From: Daphnia pulex | Taxonomy: Eukaryota; Arthropoda; Branchiopoda; Diplostraca; Daphniidae | Direction of reading: 5' to 3' | Length of the DNA: 64,000 bases | Assembly (NCBI RefSeq): GCF_021134715.1 | Contig: NC_060024.1 | Coordinates: 3,844,001-3,908,000, forward strand | Part shown: positions 1-12,094 of the stretch, piece by piece | Layout of the letters: the number at the start of each line of letters is the position of its first letter | Position numbering within the stretch: position 1 is the stretch's first letter | Position numbers and translations under genes: made by a program | The notes under the pieces: model-generated | Database searches by the model: none | Told to the model about the DNA's origin: nothing | The model's input: the letters and a program-made list of their open reading frames with translations, nothing else

Positions 1-352
1 TACTGCAAGGATGTGGACTGTTCAAGCATTTTTCAATCCTTTCCCAATTGTTAAGAATTGTTCTAACATTTTTAAAATACGTCGTTGAATGTGTTACTCC
101 CCGGGGATCAAAGTTTTCTGAATTTAAATGTATGAAAATGAGAAACAGTAATTTTTAGTACAGTTTTCTCGTGAATGAATATTTAAGCGCAATTATACGC
201 ACTGAAGAAAAGAGATGAGATAAACGAGAAAAAAATCAGTAGTTAATCCCAAGCGAGAGAAAAGAAAAGTCCTTAAACTGCAAAGATAATTTTTAATGTT
301 ATTCAGAGGTAGTAAAATACATTATTTCAGTTTTAAACGAAATACTCAAGGT

Positions 353-436
353 AGGAGGCTCAGCAATGTGGAGAAGAGGCTCAGCAACGTGGAGAAGAGG
401 CTCAGCAACGCGAACGTGCTGAAGAGGCTCGATAGC
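353..436. repeat. short tandem repeat, about 21-bp unit
   Basis: Three to four imperfect copies of a unit like AGAGGCTCAGCAACGTGGAG follow one another. The last copy diverges (CGAACGTGCTGA). No gene frame uses it convincingly. From 437 to 1209 I see only short chance frames and no recognisable feature. Confidence 0.7.
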
Positions 437-1209
437 TGAATGGCCCATCGCTTCAAGGATCCTTCGTTTTGTTCCGTCCGCACTTTCCTTCTCCCTCTCT
501 CCCCCTCTTCCCGGGGGATCTCATTTTGAAGAACCCCTCAAAAAGCTGTGACGAGGCCTTACGGCCAAATCCTACAAGTTGACGGTACCACCTCCTCATA
601 GACCATGACTGATCGCAAAGTCCATAACTTGACACACAGCAGACACTTCCCTACTAACACGGCCCATCCTCTTTATGTAAGATGTAGATAAATATGGGAT
701 GAATAGATCCAGGTCGCAATTGGGGCGGTAGTATAGCGTAGGTATAAATTTATTCGGATCTAGGATGGGATCAAATAAAGAATATTCATCGTAGATCCAC
801 CAGCGTATATTCATTAACATACAGTACCCACCAAACTATTAGGTACACCCCCCTTTTTTCAGTGCATTCTTATGGCACTACGTGTCTTAGAAAAAGTGCA
901 AATACTACCCGAATGGCTTGGGCTAGATTTTTTTTCTTTTATTTCTGAGTAGATCTAATGATGATCTACATTTTTTACACACACAAAATTGTTGTAGGAT
1001 TAACCCCCACGGTGCTACGGTATCGTTCACTTTATTAGGTATGTAGATGTAACAAAAGCATGTACAAGTTGAGCAGTCGCAGAATCAGAAAGAAATGTCC
1101 TAATTCGCGAAATACGATGCATATGATAATATGCCCTGCATCACATTGAATTAATTTGGGGCTCCATAGTCAAATGAGACTCAAAATTACACCAAGGTTA
1201 TAGATATTT

Positions 1210-1881
1210 TTAGACGGAATAATTGGCATACCACCAACCAGCAACCACTAGTGGATGTTCATGGGGCGTATGGTTTCCATGTACGAGGAGCGCATTAGTC
1301 TTGCTTTCATTGAATTTCATCCGATTCGCTGACAACCATTGCTTTGTCTTACCAATACAGTTTGACAAAGCAGCATATGCAATTCGTGGTTCCATGCCAT
1401 CAACAGTCGACTTGAACGTTTTGTGTTGTTGAGCATCATTAGCAAAGTACTGGTCGCTGACACCATGATAAACGGCAATATCATGTATTGGGCTGTTGTA
1501 CAAAGTAAACATAACAAGGTCTAGGGCTGACCCTTTTGGTACCCCACAAGTTAAGAAAATCGGGGGAGACGTGACACCAAATACTTGAACAGACTATGAG
1601 CGATTTGCAAGATAGGAACTGAACCAAGCAAGGGCTGAACCACAAATATCAAAATGAGCTGACAGGCGATCAAGAATTATGGAATGGTCGATCGGGTCGA
1701 ACGCTGTACTTTGATCAAGCAGCGCGAGGATCGCAGCATTCCCTCCATCTACGGCCATGAGCAGATCATTCATGACTCGAAGCAGCGCTGTTTCTGTGGA
1801 ATGATCTGGACGATATGCAGATTGCACCGGCACCAGAAGATTGGATGACTGGAGATGAGTCATGATTTGTTTGTTCAACAC
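1210..1881 (-). pseudogene. CR1/L2-like LINE reverse transcriptase fragment with one in-frame stop
   Basis: This is a remnant of a non-LTR retrotransposon reverse transcriptase. Reading from 1881 downward, one frame of about 224 codons shows the family's blocks in order: YRPDHSTETALL, then LLDQSTAFDPIDHSIILDRL, then WFSSYLANRS, then CGVPKGSALD, then FAND at the place of the catalytic YADD. A single TAG at 1594-1596 interrupts it. In this family the position normally holds Gln (the SYL..R.Q motif), so a CAG to TAG change explains it. The catalytic box is also degenerate (FAND), so the copy is dead twice over. The endonuclease domain and 5' half are missing. Confidence 0.85.
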
Positions 1882-2160
1882 ACCCTTGCATTAACAAGGC
1901 CAAAAGATAAAAATTTCTTCACCTCACTTGCTCTTCTTTAATTTTTGCGTTCTAAACTTTATTGCTTGTATTAAAAAAAAATTTTTCAGAGCTTTTTTGG
2001 GTTTCAAATATTGTTGGGATCCTGGTTGTAAAAGATCAAACAGGGATAAAAGTGTATTTTTTTATATATTGTTTTCTTAAAAAATAAAGGCAAACTTGAA
2101 TTGGAAATTTTTTTGAGTGCATTTTGCAACCATTGTTCGTAATAATGGCCTTATGAGAAA

Positions 2161-2700
2161 ATACTGGGCAATGAATTACGAAAGAATGAACGGGAAATTT
2201 TAAAAGCCAACTCATGTAATAAATAATTTATGAATCCGATGTTTACCATAGCATATAAGCATCAATATGCCGCATTGGAATTACAGTTATCGTCTAATTA
2301 TTTTAGAAATACTGTAGAGGTTTCCTCAGTTATTCACACCCATGTCAACAAATATCCCGACATCGATTTTGAGCCTTACCTTACTTTCCCTGATCAAGCG
2401 GAAGTAGCCCTATCAAGCTGTATAACTGTAAGTGGGGCAATCTATAAAAAGGGAAATTTTTTGATAGTTGGGAAAGATATGGGCCAAATTTTGTTTTTGG
2501 AAAAAATTGATTTGATTGTTTGTCAATGTGTTAATATGCCCGTATTACATTAAATAATCCACATAACAAAACATTTTGAAGACATGTTGTACTGCAATTG
2601 CGTCGAGCCTAAGATCCCGTCAGAAACTCGATTGTGTCTTGTTAGTGATTTACTCGATTACCATCCACTTGATTGTTTTAGAAAACATGGAAACAGCTAT
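2161..2700 (+). pseudogene. 3' end of a transposase-derived protein (remnant)
   Basis: One open frame runs 2230-2553. After a single TAA at 2551-2553 the same frame continues to about 2688. Together it ends with SDLLDYHPLDCF and NSYV, then a stop before LKYNV. I recognise this as the usual tail of a class of large transposase-associated hypothetical proteins in invertebrates, in which a segment like GxxYKKGxFxIV is followed by a LLDYHPL tail. That match is from memory of the family, not a search. The upstream part is missing. It sits among other transposon debris. Confidence 0.45.
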
Positions 2701-3470
2701 GTTTGACTGAAATACAATGTTGAAATGTGATAGAAATGCATTCCTTAAATTTAAAGACATTAATTTTTTTAATAAATACCTCGCAATAAAGAGAAGGGCG
2801 GATTACGATACGATGCCTCCCCCCTCCCATAAAAAACCGGTAAAAAAATAACTCTTCCCTCCTCCCCTTCTCAAGGGAGATACAGCCTCTATCGTGGTCA
2901 AGTTTATCTCTAAAAAAACAACAGGTCCTTCAATTCACACAGTCGTAGAAGTGTGGATTTTTTCTCGCTCCATTGCTTCTAAAGATCATACCTGAATTCT
3001 AGACCAGGAGGAGAAACGTCAAAAAAACCTCAATAAGGGGGGAAAGAACGATTATATCGTAGAGAGAATGCAGAGGGGAATCGTTAATCGAAAGGGTATC
3101 GCCTCTCTAGGAAAATTCCTGAGCATTCTGAAGAGGAACATTTTTGAAGATTAAGGTCAAGAGAGCATCTTTACTTTTTGTCTGCCGTTCAAGCCATTCA
3201 CCCAAAGAAGGCAACTTTTCTGTGGAGTCAGTAACGGTTTTTTCTAGTCACGACTTTAAATCGTCAGTTCACCTAGGCGATACCAAAAATAACGCCGATA
3301 ATTTTTCGTGAAAAATGCTTTCTTGAGAGGTTAAGAGTTGGACAACAGGGATTTCTTGAAGAATGGGGAATCCATCCTTGCTTTATTGGGTTGTGCGTGA
3401 GTAAACGCCTCCCACCATTTCTGTTTTATAGTATTTCAACTGAAGCGTGGTACTCATTTTTGTTTTTAAG
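2700..3470. other. non-coding stretch, no feature seen
   Basis: Short AT-rich and GA-rich stretches with no sustained frame, repeat or known signal. Confidence 0.5.
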
Positions 3471-3472
3471 AG

Positions 3473-4010
3473 TTGAGTGACCTGATTTGTAAAACACTTG
3501 GAGGATTCAAATTTCCCGCATCAAAGCTTGAGAAAACAGCTTTCGTGTTCAATATTGAGAGTCACGACGCTGTCTTTAATCTTAGAAAGGGTGATACTCA
3601 AGATCGTACCCGTAAAAATATTCTCCAAGCTTCCGCCAGAACCTCCAAAAATGCCGGCAGAAAGTGTGATACCAGAATAAAAAGTGTCTTTGGTATTTGG
3701 AAATGTACTGATGGTGCTGGGACGTCCTAAAATCTCCACACGATTATCAAGTAAATTTATAATGTTCAGTTTATAAGAAATCACAGGCCACACAATGCTT
3801 TTTGTAAGAGTAGCCGCCGCCCCTGGTGTGTTAGCATATAGTCATACTTTAAAGATTCGGGTTGTAAAGAGACTTTAAGAGTATTTTGAAGGCTGAAGAT
3901 ATTCATCCCTTTTGTATTTCGAATATCCTCTTTAATCGTCAAAAGACAACAGTCAAAACAGTCAAAGATAAAAACGGGATTTGGCTTCTCTTGAGAAAAG
4001 GCTGACCCTT
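3473..4010 (-). pseudogene. possible bacterial secretin-like fragment, frameshifted
   Basis: On the minus strand a first frame (about 4005-3830) reads KPNPVFIFDCFDC, TIKEDIRNTKG and KYDYMLT. It is continued after a one-base shift near 3830 by a second frame (about 3835-3521) reading NTPGAAATLTKSIV, then SYKLNIINLLDNRVEILGRP, then FYSGITLS, then GTILSITLSKI. The order resembles the C-terminal beta domain of type II/III secretion or type IVb pilus secretins, where an N.VLxRP block precedes F.SG and then G..L.V.P. That is family knowledge recalled without a search. If right, this is bacterial DNA inside an animal genome, now decayed. It could also be a chance or unknown coding relic. Confidence 0.35.
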
Positions 4011-4078
4011 TAGGATGGTTTGAAGACGAAAGAAAAAATGGGGGTCATTTTTGAACGTCCCCTGTGTGTGTGTTTTTT

Positions 4079-5098
4079 TTACTTTTTGCGAAGAGGCAGG
4101 CAAAATTCCAGCAGCGTCCTGATTCTTCTTTTGTGGGAACCCTTAAACCTGCTTTTCGAAATTTTTTGATGAACAGAAAGCCATTTTTCTATCCGCTCTT
4201 GAATATTCAAAACATCTTGCTTTTTATCCCCCAACCTTTTGCTTAAATTGCTCAAGATAGCGCTCTGATTGTTTTTTACATCCTGTTGCTGTAAAGATGG
4301 GGAAACAGCTCTCAGCAAAAGAAAATTTTCTCTTTTCTTACAACCGATTGCCTTGTGAATACTGAGACCCGCTATTCTAAGATCTTCAGCCAAGTAAGAA
4401 GCCAATGCCAGGCTAAAAAGAATGTCAGGATTTTGAGGGCAGCAAAGAAGCCCTCGAAAGCAGGTCTTTTTCTTCCTTCAGATTCACAATACCCATTCGG
4501 TAAAAGGCATACCAATACCCGGATAAATCAAAATAGCATTTTTATTACCAATCAAAGCTAAATCGCTAAACTCCCCTCCCTCTAAAAGAGATTTTTTCTC
4601 ATAGATAAGATTTCATCATATTAAGAGAGGGTTTTTTAGGAAAATTCTGCAGATATAAATGGATCTCAAAAGATTTACCAACTAAATCTTCAGTTTGTAA
4701 TTTTGCAATTGCCCTAAGCACAGCTTTTTGCCAAGGTGTATTCGAATAAATATACGAAACTTCCTTGCTTTCATCATGACGCTTTGTCTCGCATCACAAG
4801 AGGATCATCAGAAGTATGAATTTTCTGCCCTGTGCAATGATTTTGAGTGCAGATAATAAGCAATTTTAATCCTCTTCTGCCAGACAAGCCAATGAATTTG
4901 ATGAAGAGCTTGCTTGTGGAAATTACTTGGAAGGAACACATTCAAAGACTGGGCCTGACAGACAAAGAGCAGGCGATCCCCCGCTTGCTCCACAAGCCAC
5001 CGTTGATCAACCTCAAAGGCTGTTTTGAAAACATATTTTTCATGGGGTGTAAAAAAATGAATGTGTTGAACAGAACCTTCATGCTGGATAAAAGACAA
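4079..5098 (-). pseudogene. chain of degenerate open frames, possibly same origin as the secretin-like piece
   Basis: Minus-strand frames follow one another: 5098-4808; an alternative frame from about 4890 to 4770 reading LSGRRGLKLLIICTQNHC; then about 4790-4600 reading SNTPWQKAVLRAIAKLQTED; then 4405-4079 reading LASYLAEDLRIAGLSIHKA, with a glutamine- and lysine-rich helix after it. The pieces read like protein rather than random sequence and join only through frameshifts. I cannot name a family. Intron signals are absent, which fits an intronless or prokaryotic source but does not prove it. Confidence 0.25.
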
Positions 5099-5359
5099 CC
5101 AAACCTATGGGAGATCCTTACCGCATTCCTCGAGGAGCTTTTTGATATATTGATTGTCTCTTGGCTTACAAAACGGTTCTGGGGGTGTTATTAGGACGGG
5201 TTTTTGGACAATTTACGGGTTTCGTGGATTTTTTACTGAAATTTTGTCCGTTCAGGGTTGGTGTTATCAAACATCAACTCGTCGAGACCAACAGTTTGAT
5301 GTAAAAATAATCCCGATATTTTCAGCGGGTCGTGAGCGCTGTCTATTAAACCACTTTTA

Positions 5360-5580
5360 TGGTTTTTAAGCGGTTTAGATATAGGAAAGTGGTCGGATTT
5401 TTTTGCGAGGGTGTGTGGGATAGAATAAATTTTTTTAGGGTGGGGTGGACATTGGTAAATTTTTCGGAGGGTGGGAGGAGTTGGTCGGAAGGTTTAGTCT
5501 TTTGGGTGGGTGGGGAAGGGTTTTTGGTATTTATATATTTTTTTAAATTTTACAGGGGGGCCTCCCCCCCCCCTATTTTT
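5360..5580. repeat. G/T-skewed tract, with a short poly-C run at the end
   Basis: For about 200 bases the + strand is almost only G and T with many GGG and GGGTGGG runs (for example GGGTGGGTGGGGAAGGG near 5509-5525). It ends in a G6 and a C10 run at about 5551-5574. Such a strand could form G-quadruplexes. The 83-codon frame across it is a composition artefact. Confidence 0.6.
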
Positions 5581-5743
5581 CTAGCATCGTCTGTTCTTGT
5601 TTCTTTTTAGTCATTAGGCAGACGACACACACCCCACAAAAAAAAACACCAAGAAGAACCTGCCGCCCCACCGGCAGCTCCTGGTCACCTACGGGAAAGA
5701 TCAGCTCAAGGTTTTGTGGGTATACGCATTACTTGTAAAAAGG

Positions 5744-6150
5744 CTAAATTCCGGGAGATTTCCCCCAACAGATACTATAGATAGAAGCCGTAGAAGCGAT
5801 GGCGATTTTGTTGGAAAAATGCTCTCCAAACCCACATGCATCAACATCCTGACAGCTTCCCCTTTCCTGATAATTTACGGGAAGCCGAATCTGACTGCCC
5901 TTTAATCTGTTTGAAAATTCTTTTATTCCATGTTTTCGCCGTGACACTTTCAACAGGCATATTCTTGCTTTGAAGAAAAGCATGAAAGCCCATGACGCTA
6001 AAGCCAACCAATCACTCTCTTTTCGCTACTTAAACAGTTTTTTAATTGATTCAGGAGCTTTTTGGATAAAATCTTCAAGAACATTTTCCAAAAAACGCAG
6101 ACAATCTTCAACAAGGAGAGGCTCATTTTTTCATTCTGAAAACGTCTCGA
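5744..6150 (-). pseudogene. unrecognised coding-like remnant
   Basis: Minus-strand frames 6150-6030 (LRFLENVLEDFIQKAPESI) and 6007-5744 (LKGSQIRLPVNYQERGSCQ) are separated by one stop near 6030. They look protein-like but match nothing I know. They may belong with the frames at 3.5-5.1 kb. From 6200 to 7530 I see no other supported feature. Confidence 0.2.
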
Positions 6151-7574
6151 TGTTCAAAGAGGAGAGATAACAGACTGTTGTTCTTTTTCTCTCCCCAAGG
6201 ATCTTGTCCTGTCGGAAGCAGTGTTTCAGTGTTTCAGAGCATAGGTTAGAGGTTGTGGCGAAAACCCCTTTTCCCTGTTATGGCCGGGAATCACTTGATT
6301 CACATGGTAAATAATAAAAAGAAGATACGGCTCTCCCGTTTCAATCTGAAAGAATACGTGTCTTTTCAGCGTTAAATTAGATTGATACAAATCCTTATGT
6401 TTAAATATTTTTAAATTGGTGAATTGTACTCGATAGTGGAATACCAGCTAAAACTCAGTTGATGAATAGAAAGACGCACAATTCCGAAAACATGTAGTCC
6501 TTGATCCCCAAATCATTTCCCCATCGGTGACGACTCGTTTTGGTCGACTCAGTCAGTCCCTCAACAGATTAGGGTACGGACCCAGATTTATACAAATAGA
6601 AGAGCCCTCTAATACATCTAAAAATTAACACCTCAGCATTGAAGTAAGTTCAGAACCTGGATTGATGTTCACAAACTTGCTATTCCCTACATTTCTGTTT
6701 TTCCAGATTTTGGTTAGAGAACTTTATTTCCTCTTTGTTCTTGTCAGGTTCTTTCGATCTTAAAAGATCTACAATTTAAAGTTATGCATGTCTAGTTTTT
6801 TAACACAAAATAATACAAGGTTTTTGAAGCAAATTTATACCTACAGGTTTCTGCCTCTTCTAAACAACTAACAACGGCTGAAGAGAAGAACATGCAGCTA
6901 GGTCTTGCGTGATGGAATGCGAATGAGGGGAGACCAGCAGAAAACCTGAAAGTGGAGCTAATGATGGAAATACTTGAGTATGATAATAATTTTGCAAAAA
7001 TAGAAACGCATTCTCAATATTTTTTGGGGGTTTTAGACGCTTGGATAATAAAGAAAGGGCCCCAGCGTAAAAAAAACTCGCATCGCCCAAGAATCACCCA
7101 TTTACCAAACCTTATTGCCAGTGTAGGAATGATGGGAAACGAGTGTATAGACGGTACGTAAATTCTAGGTTGTAATTAAAATAATTTTTGATTTGATGTT
7201 TTTTCTTTTAAAAATAGCAACTGTGTTTGTAGAAAGAAAAATCTTAAGTATACACCGGAGCTTTTTTTGTGAAGTTATGTCTAATGTGTACAAACGGAGG
7301 AACAGAACATGTTTTAGTTAGGATTCTTCACAGGTTACACATTTAAAGTATTTTATCTAACACAGCTTTTCTTTATTAATAGAAAAAGATGAACAAGATA
7401 AGAAGTCAACACGGCCATAGTTCCACAGTTCCATAGTCGTCGCCGTATTATATTATAAGCGTGGCCTAGTCGAGCATCTTCAGGAAAATTACGCAATGAA
7501 GTCAATCAAATAGGAGTGTCCACTTACAGTCCACTCGCCCTAATCACATCAAGCAATTATCTTGTATTGCCTCA

Positions 7575-7730
7575 CTGAAAGCCCTAACGTTGTATTCCAA
7601 GAAGATGTCGACGCCGGAGTCGTCCCTCTGCTCATCGCTTTATTGGACAATGATATGCATGTCATCTTCATCAGGAGGAAAATCGGCAACATCGACACTT
7701 AAACCATGGAGCAGCAAAGAGACAAGGTAA
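7575..7730 (+). pseudogene. importin-alpha-like armadillo repeat fragment
   Basis: The frame reads CLTESPNVVFQEDVDAGVVP, then LLIALLDNDMHVIF, then a degraded KIGNIDT followed by a stop, then TMEQQRDKV. Importin-alpha armadillo repeats have the pattern DAGVVP.LL..L, then a helix ending AIGNI.TGT.EQT. The central part is damaged and there is a stop codon. No flanking exons are seen, so this is a single-exon fragment. A short coiled-coil-like stretch (AEELNEEVGVLKRKDGRLAE) follows at 7735-7830 and is probably also debris. Confidence 0.5.
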
Positions 7731-8382
7731 GCGGAGGAGCTGAATGAGGAGGTTGGAGTGCTCAAAAGGAAAGATGGAAGATTGGCCGAGTTGGAAGAGA
7801 GAGAGCACGGAAAAGACGAAAGTGTCCGTCTATGATTGGTAAGATTTCTATGTCAAAAACTATTATTGTTCCTCTCTTAGTATTTTTGTTGTGTCTAGGA
7901 AAAATGTCATCAATTGGAAACACAAGTAAGGGTATTACGCAACAAGGAGATGGATTTTTTTAGTGTAATGTGTTATTGGATGGATTTTTTTGTGTGAAGA
8001 ATGTTTTTTATCGTGTAAAGACCCCAGAAGTTTGAATCGAAACATAAAGGATAAACATCGTAATATCAATGGGACAATCATCAGAAGAACTATTCTATTC
8101 ATTGCAGAACCTATTCTTAGGAGTTTTAAAATCTTTCTCGATACTTGATACCCTTTTAAAGGGCTCTGCTCGTAACTGCTAGCCACTTACTTCTCCACCT
8201 CCATCAGATTTATGGGGGACGATGATGATCCAGGCGGAGATACCTCCGTCTGGGGTCCTCCTTCCCTGGCGCTCAGTAACGCCACCCATTCTCAAAGCCA
8301 ATCTATTTTCTGAAAATCTTGCACTCTCCAGCTTGTCTAGATAGATTCTAGATATAAACATTGCCCTGATTGTAGAGCCAAA

Positions 8383-8589
8383 ATGTCGTCCAGACAAAAA
8401 GCGTCAACGACAAAGAGAGATAGCTCTGCAGCTCTGTTTTCCTTACAAGATAAAAATCTGTCCAAGCAACACAAAGACGATAATTTCCCCTTCCAATTTG
8501 ACAAAGCTTTCGAGATGGATGTTGATGCATTCCTTTATCTCGACTCAGCGACTCAAACGCTCAAATTGAAATTATCATTTTTTGCTTAA
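8383..8589 (+). CDS. short hypothetical frame, 68 codons
   Basis: An ATG-started frame encodes a Ser/Lys-rich N terminus and an acidic DKAFEMDVDAF segment. There is no signal peptide, membrane helix or known motif. A lysine-rich coiled-coil-like stretch lies just downstream near 8595-8690 in another frame. It could be an exon of a lost gene or chance. From 8700 to 9690 nothing else is supported. Confidence 0.15.
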   Translation: MSSRQKASTTKRDSSAALFSLQDKNLSKQHKDDNFPFQFDKAFEMDVDAFLYLDSATQTLKLKLSFFA

Positions 8590-9699
8590 TTAGAAGAGGA
8601 AGCAATCTGTATAAAAACAGAAAAAGTTTAATGATGAGGAAAATCGAGAAGCTTGAAAAAGAAATCGAGAATAGAGCCACTCTCCACAATGAATTATAGA
8701 TCCCTTTATGGATCTTGGTTTATTATTCCACTTACTACATTACAATCTACTTCAAATGCTTTTTCGGTAGTACTTACTAGATCGTGATCTGGAAAATCTA
8801 TCCCTACTACGTTTTTTTAAGTTAAGAGAAACTGTCTTCAACAACGTCCGATAATTTGTTTTTTAATTTTGTTTCACACTTAATATTATTTATTTTTTAG
8901 GAATATCAAACGTTTTCTTCGCCAGCACACTAGTCTTGATTATGAAATTCACATCATCCAGAATTCTGCTGCATCAATAGTGTTTCAATTCTGAGCATCA
9001 TGGAATCACATGGAAATCACAATCGCTGATTTCCCGATAAGACAATCTTCATCTTCCACTGACTTATGTATGACTGTCACTTTTCGTTTATCATCTCGCT
9101 GCTACATGGAAAGTGGGTTACATGATGAATTTCCCGTATCTGAACAAGAAGTTGCAATGCCTACCACTAGAGAGACTCATCATTCGGGGAAAATTTTGCC
9201 GTTTTTTTCTTTTTCTTTTTTTTACACCCCAGGTACTGTATGTATGAAACTTGATAATTTTTTTTTATTATTATTTGATATCTAATTAGAATTTCATTTT
9301 GTATCATGCTTGAATGGATATTTACTTGTATATAAATATCCTTGCTGGAAATCTGACCGCTAGATGTGCTGTGTTCCGGCTGGATTTAAAGAAGGGGATG
9401 GGAGTTACACTAAGATGCACATAGCTCGAACGCCGGCCTAGAAGTTAAGTAGGCCATGCTCAAACATGATATAAAAAGGGGGACTCACAGACATCAAAAC
9501 AAATAATAAATAAATAAAGGGTCCACAATAATTACAAAAAAATAAATGAATAAAAATTAATATAGTGTGTAGTTTTCTTTTTCTTCCATTCTTCAGAAAC
9601 AGTAGATTAGATAATTCCTCCAGTGACGAGTATATTCAAGCTAGAAAAATTTCCAAAAGAAAGAATTATTGTGCCTTGAATGGGACAGTTACGATTCCA

Positions 9700-10640
9700 A
9701 TCAGTTGTCGAAAATCGTGGATAATCGAAGATTCGGTAGTACTTTTATGAGGGAATCCGCGAGATGATCTTTGGTAAAGATATAATAAACATCAACGTCC
9801 CCGGCTTCTTGGCGCTCCCGAACAAAATAATAACTCACATCAATGTGTTTGGTTCTTTGGTGAAATACAGGGTTTTTGATGAGTTGAATTGCGAATTGAT
9901 TGTCGCACATCTGGGGTATGGGCTTGTTACATTCCGGTGTTACGTTTTCCATCAAACGTTTGAGCCAGACAGCTTCCTCGGACGCTTCACTGGCCGCGAC
10001 AAACTCTTCTTCTGTGGAAGATAACGATATACATGACTGACGTCGACTAGTTCAGGCAACTGGACCTCCATTGAGAAGAAAAATGAATCATGTGGTTGAT
10101 CGCCGAGTAGTGGTGTCTCCGTCAAAATCTGAGACGGTATATCTCATGAGTTTGTCATTGTTTGAGCCGAACTGAATTCCGTGCTCTTGCGTGCCTTTGA
10201 GATAAGCAAATATTTGGTGAACTGTGATGATGTTGAGGGTTTTCGGCGAATTTTGCCACCTTGCCAATAGCGAAAGCTATGTCTGGATAGGAAGATATTG
10301 TCAAATACAGCAAACTTCCAATCTCTTCTCTGTATTGCACATTACCTATGGATTCCTTATCTGTATTGAAGGTCAGCCGACATCCAGGTTGAGCTGGAGT
10401 TCCTTTAGTACGGCAATCTGTCATATAAAACTGTTTGAGAATTTTTTTATGTAGTCGGGCTGAGATAAGTACAGAGTCAGTTTTGTCAGGTCGGCTTCTA
10501 GTAATGGATAAACCAACAAAGTACCGGAGTGCTTCGCATTTCAAATATTTTTTCTCAAGTATTCAATTATTTCAGTTACCATATTTTTGTTGTTACTGAT
10601 AACAAGACAGTTATCTACCCAGATGACTTCTTCTTCTTCT
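9700..10640 (-). mobile_element. Ty1/copia retrotransposon fragment (RT end and RNase H)
   Basis: Minus-strand reading shows, in order, a degenerate YVDD box (WVDN) near 10620, LRYFVGLSITRSRP, GSLLYLTISSYPDIAFAIGK, and after a frameshift near 10225 YLKGTQEHGIQFG, WTSRRQSCISLSSTEEEF, then DNQFAIQLIKNPVFH and RTKHIDVSYYFVRE, and finally a HLADSLIKVLP tail. This is the copia order of RT thumb, linker and RNase H (TSRRQ...STEAE and KHIDVRYHF.RE). There are at least two frameshifts. Gag, protease, integrase and both LTRs are missing. From 10650 to 11080 there is only T- and C-rich sequence. Confidence 0.9.
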
Positions 10641-11049
10641 GTCTCTTAATCTGATTTCCTCTAATTTTTCCTGTCCTTTTCTCTTTCCACTCTTTCGACT
10701 GTTTCTTTTTCTGTTTGAACTATAATATTAAGAAATGGTAATAGTTTCAGAATTTTTTTAGCACATACTCTTTTGCTATCTACTTCAATATCTGGTTTTC
10801 CTTTCTTTCTCTTCTCTCTTTTTCTTCTTCTCAGGATTCTCATCAAATACTAATTCATTTTAATTGTCTCGGTCGATTTCTTTCTTCTTTATTTAATTAG
10901 ATTAGAAATATTAACACAACTATAAAAGTAAGTATAAAAACATGAAAAAACCTGTTCTCTTCCTTTTACTGGCTCTCTCAAGCCATACGCAATTTTCTAC
11001 ACAAAACTCATATATAATTTCTCTGAAAAACATTTTTTAATGAAAATAA

Positions 11050-11290
11050 TTGGTCATTTTAATACATTATTTATCTTGTTTTGTGTTCCAGTATCGATTC
11101 CACAGTTGCTTCCTAAGATTTCGAGCTTCTGATTTGGCGTATTTAATTCCACACCACTGGCTAATACGTATTTCGTGTGTTGAGTTCCGTTAGGATAACG
11201 AATCAAGCTAATTATTGAAGCATTGAAGTTTTCTTGCCATGACAGAAAATGTGGTGTTAATGCTCTCGTGGCAGTGTGACTTTTTCAATC
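11050..11290 (-). pseudogene. coding-like remnant of unknown family
   Basis: An open frame of about 75 codons without a usable start reads WQENFNASIISLIRYPNGTQ and LASGVELNTPNQKLEILG. It looks like extracellular protein sequence with possible N-glycosylation sites. No family is recognised. From 11300 to 12090 I see nothing supported. Confidence 0.2.
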
Positions 11291-12094
11291 GAGATTGTTT
11301 TGCTGATGATATCCAACGAATTCCAGTAATTTACCATTCGATATTTGTCCACGGTTTTTTTTTCTCTTTGGTATTAATTTTTTCCCTTATAAGATTTGTG
11401 TAATAATATAAAAAAATAAAAAAATTCATAAAAATTCATAGAAAACAAATTTCCTTGAACAGAGTAAGTCTCATTTCGTCTTTTAAAGTGTCTTCCAATA
11501 ATATTTTTAAGTGTTGAAACAGTTTTTTCCTTTGAGTTACGACTTCATCTAGCCTCTTTCCTGCCAGATCTGATCCATCATTATCAATTTCAAAAAATCA
11601 TTGAGTGAACGAAAATATGTGACGAATGACGAGGATTCCATGTTTTGACTCTGGGTGTGTATGGTGAATGAATCTACAAATGAAGCAAACGTTAACAGTG
11701 AGTAAAATTTACTAAATGATGTTTGATTTACTAAATATTTTGACATCATTTACATAAATCTTGTTTTACGAGTTGCAGTCAGCAAATATATGATAGGATT
11801 AACGATTAAATTTGTTAACCAAAAATACATCTTCATGTCTGATGTGAAGATCATTTCAATTTTAGTCACTTTGAAATGTATTTACCTAATATCTTTACCT
11901 CAAATGCTGCATTAAATAAGCTTTGCGTTTGTATCATATTATAGTTATCTTGTAAAGTTTACTGTATCCCTATCATTGGCCGTAAAGTGAACGAAGATAC
12001 TGTCATACGTAACCGACGTTGTAAAAATTTTACCCAAGAAAACGTATTTATTTGAAAAAACTCCCTTCTGAAGGAGGGGTACCATAGTTTCCTC

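Noticed and set aside
5359-5610. 83-codon G/F/V-rich frame
   Set aside because: Product of the G/T-skewed composition; no protein features.
9010-9285. 91-codon plus frame
   Set aside because: No motif, low-complexity F/S-rich end, no splice or promoter context.
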